Origin: Bacteroidetes bacterium B1(2017)
GTDB lineage: Bacteria > Bacteroidota > Bacteroidia > UKL13-3
Direction of reading: 5' to 3'
Assembly: GCA_002256395.1 (NCBI GenBank)
Contig: NKJG01000004.1
Coordinates: forward strand, 62,001 to 126,000
Length of the DNA stretch: 64,000 nucleotides
Positions 34,870 through 43,301 of this stretch are shown piece by piece; within the stretch, counting starts at the first letter, position 1, and each line of letters starts with the position of its first letter. A program made the translations under genes and the position numbers. The notes under the pieces were generated by a model, which ran no database searches, was not told the DNA's origin, and saw only the letters and a list, made by a program, of their open reading frames with translations.

Positions 34870-36468
34870 ATGAAATTAAAGGTCGTTTTTTGCTTTGTAT
34901 TGGCTGCCATAGTAGCTTTCCCTTTAGCGGCAAAAACGCCTAAGCTTAAAGCGAATTATGATATTCTATCCTATCAAATTTCACTAAAAGTATTGCCTCA
35001 AAGTAAACGTATCGAAGGCCAAAATATCATTCAAATTGTAGCCCTAAAATCACTTACAAAAATTGAATTAGATTTATTCCCACAATTAAGCATTACAGGA
35101 GTAAATTTTGGCAATGGAAATCTGCCAGTTCAAAGAGATTCTAATTCTTTTATTATAAGCTTCCCTAAATCCCTTAAAAAGGGAGACACTGTTTCCTTTG
35201 CAGTGAATTATGTTGGAATGCCCATTATTGCCAAAAAAGCACCTTGGGATGGAGGTTTTGTTTGGGATAAAGACTCGGATGGAAAACCTTGGATTGGCTT
35301 GGCTTGTGAAGGCTTAGGTGCATCTTGTTGGCTTCCTTGTAAAGACCAATGGAACGATGAGCCAAACTGGGTTAAAGTAAAAGTAATTGTTCCTCAAGGT
35401 TTAATTGGAGTTTCAAATGGGAAGCTAGTTGGTCAATTAAAAAGACCGGATGGTTTTAGTGAATTTGATTGGTATGTGAGTAGCCCAATTAATCATTATA
35501 ATATTAGTATCAACGTAGCAAATTATGAGCATATTGAAGATGTTTACCTAAATGCTAAAGGAGAACGACTAAGTCTTAACTATTACGTATTGGCTAAGAA
35601 TTTTGTGGTGGCCAAAACTCATTTTCAACAAGTAAAACGGATGCTTCAAACCTTTGAAGGATATTTTGGATTATACCCTTTTTATGAGGATGGATACAAA
35701 TTGGTTGAAACTCCTTATTGGGGTATGGAACATCAAAGTTGTGTGGCCTATGGCAATAATTATGAGAACAATAAATTTGGTTTCGATTTTATTATTGTTC
35801 ACGAAAGCGGCCACGAGTGGTTTGCAAATAGCCTAACAGCTTCTGATAAGGCCGATATGTGGATTCATGAAAGTTTTACCACATACAGTGAAGCCTTATA
35901 CGTTGAAAAGCAATTTGGTTCGCCCAGAGCTATTCAATATTTAGAAGGGCAAAAAGGGAATATTAAAAACAAATTGCCCATGATTGGGCCTCGCGATATA
36001 AATTATGAAAGACCTGATAATGATTTGTATTACAAAGGCACCTGGATTTTACATACCATGCGCAGTATTCTGGATAATGATACACTTTGGTTTAATACCT
36101 TAAAAGATTTGAACCAACACTTTTATCATCAAACAATCACTAGTAAGCAGGTTGAGGATTTTCTAATAAAGCGAACAGGATATGATTTTGGTACCTTTTT
36201 TAAGCAATACCTGTATGTAGCCGAATTGCCAGAAGTACAATATTTTATGATAGAAAAGAATGGCCTTAATGAATTGCATTATAGATTGAATGCAAAGGAA
36301 AAAAGACTTAAATTACCCGTTAAAGTGACATTAGGGAAAGAGAAATTTGACTTCTTAGTGTTTGATAATAAATGGCGTATTTACGATTTACCCTATACCA
36401 ATTCTGCCGATTTTTTGGTAGATCAAAAACACTTTCTGTTAAAAGTAAAACAGATTGAAAAGAACTAG
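34870..36468 (+). CDS. Exported M1-family metallopeptidase
   Basis: 532 residues with a signal peptide (LKVVFCFVLAAIVAFPLAA). The zinc site is HESGHEW (HEXXH) followed 18 residues later by E in WIHESFTTYSEAL; the upstream ETPYWGMEHQS replaces the GAMEN exopeptidase motif. It is shorter than classic aminopeptidase N because the helical carboxyl domain is missing, as in many Bacteroidota M1 proteins. It would degrade peptides in the periplasm. It follows the unknown exported protein by five bases and converges on a small membrane protein gene. Confidence 0.88.
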   Translation: MKLKVVFCFVLAAIVAFPLAAKTPKLKANYDILSYQISLKVLPQSKRIEGQNIIQIVALKSLTKIELDLFPQLSITGVNFGNGNLPVQRDSNSFIISFPKSLKKGDTVSFAVNYVGMPIIAKKAPWDGGFVWDKDSDGKPWIGLACEGLGASCWLPCKDQWNDEPNWVKVKVIVPQGLIGVSNGKLVGQLKRPDGFSEFDWYVSSPINHYNISINVANYEHIEDVYLNAKGERLSLNYYVLAKNFVVAKTHFQQVKRMLQTFEGYFGLYPFYEDGYKLVETPYWGMEHQSCVAYGNNYENNKFGFDFIIVHESGHEWFANSLTASDKADMWIHESFTTYSEALYVEKQFGSPRAIQYLEGQKGNIKNKLPMIGPRDINYERPDNDLYYKGTWILHTMRSILDNDTLWFNTLKDLNQHFYHQTITSKQVEDFLIKRTGYDFGTFFKQYLYVAELPEVQYFMIEKNGLNELHYRLNAKEKRLKLPVKVTLGKEKFDFLVFDNKWRIYDLPYTNSADFLVDQKHFLLKVKQIEKN

Positions 36469-36477
36469 GTTTGTGGC

Positions 36478-36777
36478 TTAAAACTTAACAGCATTACCGC
36501 CTTGTGTTTCTTTCTCTGCATCTACTGTATCTATGTTTTTCTTGTTTTTAGCTTGATCTTTCAATGCGTCAATGCTTGAAGGTAATTCTGTTTTGTTGTT
36601 TTTTTCTGCTTCAATTCCTTGAATTCCAGATTGGGTATTGGCTACATTAAACATTACAACCAATCCTCCCACTACAAACACTTGGCTTACTAAAAATATT
36701 TTAGACCAAGCTCTTTTGCGGTTCAAAAAACCAATAATATTAATGGCTAAGAGAATAATGAAAATGGCTAGTAACAT
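36478..36777 (-). CDS. Small membrane protein with acidic/basic tail
   Basis: 99 residues. There are two hydrophobic segments (LLAIFIILLAINIIGFL near 2-18 and IFLVSQVFVVGGLVVMF near 28-44), then a hydrophilic charged tail (EKNNKTELPSSIDALKDQ). No family recognised. It lies downstream of another small leftward membrane protein gene, separated by 155 bases in which I see no other gene. Confidence 0.6.
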   Translation of the reverse strand: MLLAIFIILLAINIIGFLNRKRAWSKIFLVSQVFVVGGLVVMFNVANTQSGIQGIEAEKNNKTELPSSIDALKDQAKNKKNIDTVDAEKETQGGNAVKF

Positions 36778-36932
36778 AATCGTTTTATTTATTGTTTAGT
36801 TAGATTCAATTTTGAATCCATTTTTATTTAATTCTTGCTAAGGCTTGTTAAACCTGTCTTTTTTGCTTTTGCTTTAAAACTCCATTTACTTCTTATTGAT
36901 TCAATTTGGGATTAAATACTCCAATTTGAATG

Positions 36933-37190
36933 TTAATCGTGAGGAGGAGGCGGCGGGTTGGGATTTCCACTCATAGTATTCTTGGCTCCTCTATAAATAT
37001 CATCAAAAGGAGTATCTACCCCAGGGAAAATATCTATTTGGTATTCCATTTTTAGTTCCATAAGCACACAAAGTGTGATTCCAATGATGAAAATTAAATA
37101 AATTACCCCAAAAACTTGTTCCAATAATTTCGATTTTTCTTCCGCTAAAAAGTCGTCCTCCTCTGCTTTTCTTTTAGCAGATTTGGTCAT
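36933..37190 (-). CDS. Small single-pass membrane protein with proline-rich tail
   Basis: 85 residues from ATG 37190. The frame extends to a TTG at 37226, but ATG gives a basic start (TKSAKRKAEEDDF) and is more plausible. One membrane segment (FGVIYLIFIIGITLCVLM) sits near 28-47, followed by a soluble tail ending NPNPPPPPHD. Function unknown. It is divergent from the TlpA-like gene at 37339. Confidence 0.6.
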   Translation of the reverse strand: MTKSAKRKAEEDDFLAEEKSKLLEQVFGVIYLIFIIGITLCVLMELKMEYQIDIFPGVDTPFDDIYRGAKNTMSGNPNPPPPPHD

Positions 37191-37338
37191 ATTAAATAGT
37201 GGTTCAGATTTTTGTATTGTTTTCAAATCAGGTCAAATGTAAGATTTTCTTTTTTTTTGGCTCTATCATTTATGCGGAAATTTTTAAACATGATTTTGGT
37301 CCCTATTTTGCTATTCTTTTTTTTATTACTTTAGCAAC

Positions 37339-37842
37339 ATGAAAAAATTACTTTCAATCGCACTAATTACACTTATTAGTTTTTCTGCTTGGGCTCAAAA
37401 AGATGGCCAAACAATGCCAAACATGGTTTTGAAAGATGTAAATGGAAAATCTGTGAACATGGCCGATTTTTCTAAGACAGGCAAAATTACCATTGTAAGT
37501 TTTTGGGCTACTTGGTGCTCACCTTGTAAAAAAGAGTTAAACAATATTAATGAGGTATATGATGATTGGAAAAACAAATACGATCTTCAATTGGTGGCTG
37601 TTTGCACAGATAATGCACGAAATGTTCAAAAGGTAAAACCTTATGTTGATGGTCAAGGTTGGGAATACGAAGTGATTATGGATATGAATCAGGATTTTCA
37701 GCGTGCCTTAAACATTGTTCAAATACCACATACTTTTTTGTTGGATCAAAACGGTAAAATTGTATACCAACACAGCGGTTATGTTGAAGGGGATGAATTT
37801 GCCTTGGAAGAAAAAATTAAATCTCTTTTAGAGAAGAAATAA
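37339..37842 (+). CDS. TlpA/ResA-like periplasmic thioredoxin
   Basis: 167 residues with a signal peptide (KKLLSIALITLISFSAWA). The thioredoxin fold has active site W-C60-S-P-C63-K; the cis-proline is in VQIPHTF. WCSPC enzymes usually reduce periplasmic disulfides, for example during cytochrome c maturation. The stop overlaps the start of the T9SS subtilase gene by one base (TAATG), so the two are translationally coupled; the redox protein may help fold the cysteine-containing protease. Confidence 0.88.
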   Translation: MKKLLSIALITLISFSAWAQKDGQTMPNMVLKDVNGKSVNMADFSKTGKITIVSFWATWCSPCKKELNNINEVYDDWKNKYDLQLVAVCTDNARNVQKVKPYVDGQGWEYEVIMDMNQDFQRALNIVQIPHTFLLDQNGKIVYQHSGYVEGDEFALEEKIKSLLEKK

Positions 37843-40106
37843 TGCGCGCCATACTTTTGGCCATATTTATTGAAGCCTTTTGTGTAAACTTTTCAGTTGC
37901 GCAAAAGGCTTCTTTGCTTATTGAACCCAATAAAGAATATAGTCAAAGTTTTTGGAAAGCATATGCCACTTACGAGGCATCTAAACCTCAAATTCCACTT
38001 AGTTTTTCATCACTTAATTCAGAGAATTGCAGTTTCGATGGTTTTGGTTCGAACCAACAACCCCAGTTTTTATGCACCTGTAATAATTTGGATGCAGCTA
38101 AAACGATTGGAACAAATAAACTCTGGAATGGAGGTTCGCTTGGATTAAATTTAAGTGGACTTGGCTTAAATAAATTGGCGGTTTGGGATGGAGGTTCAGC
38201 CAGAACAACGCATCGAGAATTGTTGGGAAGGGTAACCATAATGGATCCACCAAATACTATGAGTGCCCATACCACCGCTGTTGTAGGTAATATGATTGCT
38301 ACAGGAATTACTGCAAATGCCAAGGGTATGAGTTATGAAACCCAACTAAGAAATTGGAATTTTACCAATGATAATGCCGAAATTATAGCTGCGGCGCCAA
38401 GTCTTTTGGTATCAAACCATTCTTATGCTTCTACCTGTGGTTGGCAAACCATTAGTGGCAGCGTTTATTGGTATGGCGATTCTTCTATAAATGTATTGCG
38501 TGATTGGAAGTTTGGGTATTATGATAACCGAAGTAGAATTTGGGATAGTGTTATGTACCAAAATCCCTATTACCTTATGGTAAAGGCTGCGGGTAACGAT
38601 AGAGGAATTGGGGTTGCTCCCGGTAGTACGTATTATTATTGGAATGGAAGCGCCTGGGTACTTACAAATTCAATTAAGGATACTGTGGGGCCTTACGATT
38701 GTATCTCAACTTTTGGTACAGCAAAAAATCTCCTAACTATTGGTGCCATTGATTTATTGCCTGCTGGATATGCTGGTCCAAGTTCTGTTTCAATCTTAAA
38801 TTTTAGTGCTTGGGGCCCAACCGATGATGGTAGAATTAAACCCGATTTAGTAGCTGCCAGCGGAAATGTATATTCTGTTGGAACTGCCCATGATTCTGAT
38901 TACGCCTATATTGGAGGAACTTCTGCAGCGGCAGCAAATGTTACTGGTTCGCTACTTTTATTGCAACAATATTTCTTTCAATTAAAAGGTAGATATATGT
39001 ATAATTCTACCCTAAAAGGCTTAGCAATTCATACTGCAGATAGGTGTAAAACCGCCTTGGGTCCAAATTATGAGTGCGGTTGGGGAGTGCCAAATATGGC
39101 CAGAGCAGCCTTGTGTTTGCAAGATTCATTTAAAAATACCGTGCTTGAACCTAGCCTTGCTAACACCGATTCGTTTAGCACGGATGTATATGTTACTTCT
39201 GGTGATAGTTTGCGCATTACCCTGGCATGGACAGATCCAAAAGGCGTTACAGCTGCACCAATTTATAATGATACCACCCCTAAATTGGTAAATGATTTAG
39301 ATTTAAGAGTACTAAATATGGCTGGTAATACAGTTGCAATGCCTTATATATTAAATCCTGCTAACCCTTCATTAGCAGCCACCACGGGAAATAATTTCAG
39401 AGATAACGTAGAGCAAATTTATACGACTAATTTACCAACCGCTAGGTATAGGGTTCAAGTAATGCATAAAGGGATTTTACAAAATTTGAGTTCGCAAAAA
39501 TTTTCCCTACTTATTAGTGGTTCGCCATTATATTCTTCAACAGTTCCTGTCAGCTATTTGAATTTTACAGCCTATCAATCAAATACAAATTTGGTTGATC
39601 TGAATTGGCAAACAGCCCAAGAAATAAATGCCAAGGAATTTCAAATAGAATACAGCGATGATAATGTTTTCTTTCTTCAAGTTGGATCGAGGAATGCTAC
39701 AGGAGCAAACCACCTCGGTGTTTCGAGCTATTCTTTTTCGCATTCTCTAAATAAGGCTATTCCAGAATATTTATATTATCGCTTAGCACAAATAGATTTG
39801 GATGGAACCAAGCATTACTCTAAAACTGTTTTAGTGCATATGGATAACCCTTGGCGTGTGGCTGGAATATATCCTAATCCATTTGTGCAAACACTTACCA
39901 TGGATATTGAAAGCCATATTGCAACTAATTTAAATTTTACGGTGTACGATATGACAGGTAAAATTCAACATCAAGAATCTAAGGCGGTAAATGGCAATCA
40001 AACTATTTTATTGGGTTTGCTTGATTTGCAAAGTGGCATCTATATTTTAATTATAGACGAACCAAGCACAGGACTGAAGTATACTTTTAAGATAATTAAG
40101 GCTTAA
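37842..40106 (+). CDS. T9SS-secreted subtilisin-like serine protease (S8)
   Basis: 754 residues. Signal peptide at 1-20. The S8 triad is D116 (VWDGG), H143 (SAHTTAVVGN) and S361 (GGTSAAAANV), with N252 in AAGND as the oxyanion residue. A jelly-roll-like domain spans about 430-560, then a linker region and a T9SS type A sorting domain in the last 80 residues (IYPNPFVQTL, LDLQSGIYIL). The protein is thus exported to the surface or medium. Cysteines near the amino end (CTCNN) could form disulfides, which fits coupling to the TlpA-like gene upstream. GGTTCGAACC at 38046-38055 encodes GSN at 69-71. It converges with dapA. Confidence 0.92.
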   Translation: MRAILLAIFIEAFCVNFSVAQKASLLIEPNKEYSQSFWKAYATYEASKPQIPLSFSSLNSENCSFDGFGSNQQPQFLCTCNNLDAAKTIGTNKLWNGGSLGLNLSGLGLNKLAVWDGGSARTTHRELLGRVTIMDPPNTMSAHTTAVVGNMIATGITANAKGMSYETQLRNWNFTNDNAEIIAAAPSLLVSNHSYASTCGWQTISGSVYWYGDSSINVLRDWKFGYYDNRSRIWDSVMYQNPYYLMVKAAGNDRGIGVAPGSTYYYWNGSAWVLTNSIKDTVGPYDCISTFGTAKNLLTIGAIDLLPAGYAGPSSVSILNFSAWGPTDDGRIKPDLVAASGNVYSVGTAHDSDYAYIGGTSAAAANVTGSLLLLQQYFFQLKGRYMYNSTLKGLAIHTADRCKTALGPNYECGWGVPNMARAALCLQDSFKNTVLEPSLANTDSFSTDVYVTSGDSLRITLAWTDPKGVTAAPIYNDTTPKLVNDLDLRVLNMAGNTVAMPYILNPANPSLAATTGNNFRDNVEQIYTTNLPTARYRVQVMHKGILQNLSSQKFSLLISGSPLYSSTVPVSYLNFTAYQSNTNLVDLNWQTAQEINAKEFQIEYSDDNVFFLQVGSRNATGANHLGVSSYSFSHSLNKAIPEYLYYRLAQIDLDGTKHYSKTVLVHMDNPWRVAGIYPNPFVQTLTMDIESHIATNLNFTVYDMTGKIQHQESKAVNGNQTILLGLLDLQSGIYILIIDEPSTGLKYTFKIIKA
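38046..38055. repeat. GGTTCGAACC palindrome, copy 7
   Basis: Exact copy in the T9SS subtilase gene, encoding GSN at residues 69-71. Confidence 0.8.
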
Positions 40107-40109
40107 CTC

Positions 40110-40976
40110 TTAAAGAGCTTTCATCCATTCATCTAGTTTGGCCTCAGAGGCTTCACTGATAGGAGCTAGCGGCAAACGAACAATGTTTTCACATAAACCC
40201 ATTTTGCTCATTACATATTTAATACCACCAGGGTTTCCTTCAATAAAAATTCCCTTCATTAGGTTGTATAATCTATAATGAATTTGACGACCTTCTTCAA
40301 ACTTTCCATCTAATCCTAAACGCACCATACTAGTAAATAATTGAGGGTAGGCTTGTCCAATTACAGAGATAACACCTGTCATGCCCATAGCCAAAAAAGG
40401 CAAGGTTAAATTATCATCTCCTGAGATAATATCAAAATCGGCAGGTTTCTCATTTAGCAAATCCATAAATTGTTCTGGGTTGCCACTTGCTTCTTTAATA
40501 GCCACAAATTTTTCACTGGCATTGGCCAATCTTAAGGTGGTTGCTGCGGTCATATTAGAACCAGTTCTACCAGGCACATTATATAAAATAATAGGCACTG
40601 GTGCATGTTCTTGAACCGCCATAAAGTGTTGAAAAATTCCTTCTTGTGTAGGTTTATTATAATATGGGCTAACAGAAAGTATTCCATCAAAACCAGTAAA
40701 ATCAAAGCCTTGGATAGTGCCAATTACTTCATTTGTATTATTACCGCCAATACCTGCTACACAGGGTACTTTACCTTTGGCTCTGGCACTTATAAATTTA
40801 TAAACGTCTTTCTTTTCTTCTTTAGTTAAGGTAACGCTTTCACCAGTTGTACCAAGTGCTACCAAATATTCTACACCACCACTAATGGCGTGGTCTATAA
40901 TATTTCCAAGTGAATCAAAATCTATGCTTAAATCTTTTTTAAAAGGTGTAATTAATGCTACTCCAGTGCCTCTCAT
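40110..40976 (-). CDS. dapA: 4-hydroxy-tetrahydrodipicolinate synthase DapA
   Basis: 288-residue TIM-barrel enzyme that condenses pyruvate with aspartate semialdehyde, the first committed step to lysine and meso-diaminopimelate. The Schiff-base lysine is K161 (FVAIKEASGN); T43-T44 (GTTGES) and Y132 (ILYNVPGRTG) complete the proton relay. Full length. A TACCTTCG motif on the minus strand (40997-41004) is promoter-like. It stands 69 bases downstream of the pentapeptide gene and could be read with the leftward genes. Confidence 0.95.
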   Translation of the reverse strand: MRGTGVALITPFKKDLSIDFDSLGNIIDHAISGGVEYLVALGTTGESVTLTKEEKKDVYKFISARAKGKVPCVAGIGGNNTNEVIGTIQGFDFTGFDGILSVSPYYNKPTQEGIFQHFMAVQEHAPVPIILYNVPGRTGSNMTAATTLRLANASEKFVAIKEASGNPEQFMDLLNEKPADFDIISGDDNLTLPFLAMGMTGVISVIGQAYPQLFTSMVRLGLDGKFEEGRQIHYRLYNLMKGIFIEGNPGGIKYVMSKMGLCENIVRLPLAPISEASEAKLDEWMKAL

Positions 40977-41045
40977 AATTTCAATAATTTATGAAACGAA
41001 GGTACAATTTAGATGGAATAATTAATAAATAGCTTGAATTACTTT

Positions 41046-41621
41046 TTAAGGTACAATTACCAAATCGTGGGCATGCAGCAACCCAGATAATCCAGAAGAC
41101 GAGAATTTGGCCTTTTTAAGTCTGTTTTCGGCAGGGTTAATAGAGAAATTATAGGCAGTACTAAAGTCTGCTTTCTCTAAGTTTGTTTTGCCAAATATGG
41201 CTCCTGTTAAATCGCAATTATTGAATATAGACTGGCTCAAATCGGCTTCACTAAAATCTACTTCCTGTAAGCTGCAATTTTTAAAGATTGTTTTTTTGAG
41301 TGGCAATTTATAGAAGGATGAAACATTTATTGCGCAATCCTCAAAACGTAATTCGAGTAAAAAAGTATGACAATTTTCGAACGGTATACCAAGTAACTTA
41401 CATCCTTTAAAGCTAACATTTTTAAGAGAGCTATTAGCCACTTTAGCCAAACTTAAATTACAATTTACAAATTGGCAATTAGTAAAAATAAAGCCACTTA
41501 AATGTACTCGCTCAAAAAGACAATCAACAAATGTGCAATCTTCGTACTCTCCCTTTACCAATGGGGTTTCAGAGAAATTAATTTTCTCAAAGCGTTTATC
41601 TTGTATGTAAATTTGAGTCAT
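41046..41621 (-). CDS. Pentapeptide-repeat protein (Qnr-like fold)
   Basis: 191 residues forming a right-handed quadrilateral β-helix: repeats such as CTFVDCLFERVHLSGF, FTNCQFVNCNLS and ADLSQSIFNNCDLTG show the A(D/N)LXX pattern. The overall length and the short hydrophobic end (LLHAHDLVIVP) recall Qnr/McbG proteins, which mimic DNA. Resistance cannot be inferred from this. It lies just downstream of the oxidase accessory genes (25 bases after the DCC gene) but has no evident link to respiration. Confidence 0.83.
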   Translation of the reverse strand: MTQIYIQDKRFEKINFSETPLVKGEYEDCTFVDCLFERVHLSGFIFTNCQFVNCNLSLAKVANSSLKNVSFKGCKLLGIPFENCHTFLLELRFEDCAINVSSFYKLPLKKTIFKNCSLQEVDFSEADLSQSIFNNCDLTGAIFGKTNLEKADFSTAYNFSINPAENRLKKAKFSSSGLSGLLHAHDLVIVP

Positions 41622-41646
41622 ATGCTACTACTCAAAAATACTACTT

Positions 41647-42042
41647 TTAATGCAAAAACTGCTTCCTATTTTTTATAGGAGGCAATGGACAAGATTCATA
41701 TTTGCCAAATACCGAATAACGTTTTTTAGCAATAAATTGATAGAGTTTCTTATTTAGTATATTTGGTAACAAATTAAAAATAAGTAGTGTTTTAATCGGG
41801 TACGGTAAGAGTCTTAAAATTTTAAATACGGCTTCGTGGTGGGTATATATTTTTGTTCCATCGTAGAAAATAATGGAATCTATGCTTGGATCAATATGAA
41901 AAGTTTGAAGTGTATTTTGAGCTATTTCAGAATCTAAGGCAGCGTAAAAAAACAGTTGTTTTGAATCAAATTTTAGAAGAAAACGAACAAAGAAATTACA
42001 TAAAGCACAATAGCCGTCATAAAATAAGATGGGCGACTTCAT
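41647..42042 (-). CDS. DCC-family thiol-disulfide oxidoreductase (DUF393)
   Basis: 131 residues. ILFYDGYCALCNFFVRFLL holds the DxxCxxC motif that names the family. A membrane-associated hydrophobic stretch (LRLLPYPIKTLLIFNLL) follows. The ATG is immediately after the TAG stop of the DUF983 gene (no gap). As the last gene of the oxidase operon's tail it may act in thiol or copper handling, but no function has been shown for this subgroup that I know. Confidence 0.85.
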   Translation of the reverse strand: MKSPILFYDGYCALCNFFVRFLLKFDSKQLFFYAALDSEIAQNTLQTFHIDPSIDSIIFYDGTKIYTHHEAVFKILRLLPYPIKTLLIFNLLPNILNKKLYQFIAKKRYSVFGKYESCPLPPIKNRKQFLH

Positions 42043-42444
42043 CTATTTTTTGTTTGCCATATCAGGGTTGAACCTAAAGGGTGAAAAGAAATAAACCATT
42101 AATACCCTCGAATATCTGTAGGTAAGTGGAGCCGTTAAAATCATGCAGCTAATAATAGGAATGGTATATCCATAAAATCCTGCTTCGCCATTACTTAGCC
42201 AAAGGATAAGTCCGCCTAAAATAAGCATAATTCCTACTGTAAGTGTATAGCTAACATACATGGCGCCCCAAAAAAATCCTGGTTCAACCTCATATTTTAA
42301 GCCGCATACCTTGCAGGTGGCATCCATTTCGGTAAACTTATTTAAATTGTAAAATGGAAAGTTAAATAACTTGCCGCTTTGGCATTGAGGGCATTTACAT
42401 TTAAGAATGGCAAGGCCTTTCGAAGGTTCGTATTTATCGCACAT
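42043..42444 (-). CDS. DUF983 membrane protein with two CXXC motifs
   Basis: 133 residues. Two zinc-ribbon-like pairs (CKCPQCQSGKLF and ATCKVCGLKYE) are followed by GFFWGAMYVSYTLTV, the DUF983 signature, and two membrane segments. The family is common beside cytochrome oxidase genes. It starts four bases after the stop of the CAMC-motif gene and abuts the DCC gene, so this run is one transcript with the oxidase genes. Confidence 0.85.
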   Translation of the reverse strand: MCDKYEPSKGLAILKCKCPQCQSGKLFNFPFYNLNKFTEMDATCKVCGLKYEVEPGFFWGAMYVSYTLTVGIMLILGGLILWLSNGEAGFYGYTIPIISCMILTAPLTYRYSRVLMVYFFSPFRFNPDMANKK

Positions 42445-42448
42445 GGTA

Positions 42449-42724
42449 TTAAGAAACTATATTTGATGGAGAATTCTTCAAAGCAAGTTGTTTCTCTTTA
42501 TACTTTTTGTAATAAATGTACCCGAACACACTTGCAATAGCATAAGGAAGTACTAATAAATACAAAATTCCATTATTTAAAGTATTTCCAACTTGGGTGC
42601 TACCATCTTCTCTAGCCTTTTCTATATTGCTCTTACACATAGCGCATTGGGCATGTGCAGGCACTTGACTAAACACTAAGGCAGCAAACAGAAAGGCAAT
42701 AAATAAGAATTTTCTTTTTTGCAT
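42449..42724 (-). CDS. Small exported CXXC membrane protein of the oxidase cluster
   Basis: 91 residues from ATG 42724; the frame continues to a TTG at 42730, but ATG is preferred. Signal peptide (FLFIAFLFAALVFSQVPAHA), then QCAMCKSNIEKAR with a CXXC pair, then one membrane segment (YLLVLPYAIASVFGYIYY) and a basic tail. I recall similar unnamed proteins beside SCO/DUF420 genes in Bacteroidota. The CXXC in the periplasm suggests metal or thiol chemistry in oxidase assembly. Confidence 0.72.
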   Translation of the reverse strand: MQKRKFLFIAFLFAALVFSQVPAHAQCAMCKSNIEKAREDGSTQVGNTLNNGILYLLVLPYAIASVFGYIYYKKYKEKQLALKNSPSNIVS

Positions 42725-42749
42725 GGTCAAATATAATCAATCCTTCAAT

Positions 42750-43301
42750 TTAATGAGGATAAAAAGGACTTATCATTAAGTATACCACAACACCTGTAAC
42801 CGTTACATACAACCAAATTGGAAAAGCAAAGCGTACAATCTTTTTATGCAACTCTACCTGCATTTGTATGCCTCTGTAGAAGCTTATTAAAATTAAAGGG
42901 AGCACAATGGCTGCCAATATAATATGACTTATTAATATGGTATGATAAAGGGTAAGTAAGGAATTATCTTCAGGAAAATAAGTTTGAGGAGCTAACCAAT
43001 GAAATAATACATAACTCACTAAGAAAATGCTACTAAGAACAAAAGCAGTAAGGTTAATAGCTTTATGGGCAGCAATATTTTTGTTCTTAATAAAGTATAA
43101 ACTCAATAACAACAAAATACTACATGTGCCATTAATGAGTGCATTTAACTTTGGTAAAAAGTAGGTCCAGCTAGGCAATTCTGCTGGCACTGGTAATACC
43201 TTTTTATTTAACACTATTACTGCTACAAAAACAACGGCCGAAAGGCCCATTGCTAACCTAAAAAAGTTTTTGTCTTTATTTTCCTGGGTGGTGGTATTCA
43301 T
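42750..43301 (-). CDS. DUF420 (CtaM/YozB-like) oxidase assembly protein
   Basis: 183 residues with five membrane segments and conserved histidines (LFHWLAPQTYFP, YHTILISHIILA, ELHKKIVRFAFPIWLYVTV). DUF420 includes CtaM, needed for aa3 oxidase activity in Staphylococcus aureus. It overlaps the SCO gene by 26 bases, a strong sign of coupled translation. By family and place it helps assemble the CuA/CuB or heme centre of the oxidase encoded upstream. Confidence 0.85.
   Translation of the reverse strand: MNTTTQENKDKNFFRLAMGLSAVVFVAVIVLNKKVLPVPAELPSWTYFLPKLNALINGTCSILLLLSLYFIKNKNIAAHKAINLTAFVLSSIFLVSYVLFHWLAPQTYFPEDNSLLTLYHTILISHIILAAIVLPLILISFYRGIQMQVELHKKIVRFAFPIWLYVTVTGVVVYLMISPFYPH

Noticed and set aside
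37190..37226. Longer start for the proline-tailed membrane protein
   Set aside because: The upstream codon at 37226 is TTG. ATG 37190 gives a typical basic start before the membrane segment.
41046..41621. Pentapeptide protein as a quinolone-resistance (Qnr) gene
   Set aside because: The fold and length agree, but pentapeptide proteins are common and diverse; nothing in the sequence links it to gyrase.
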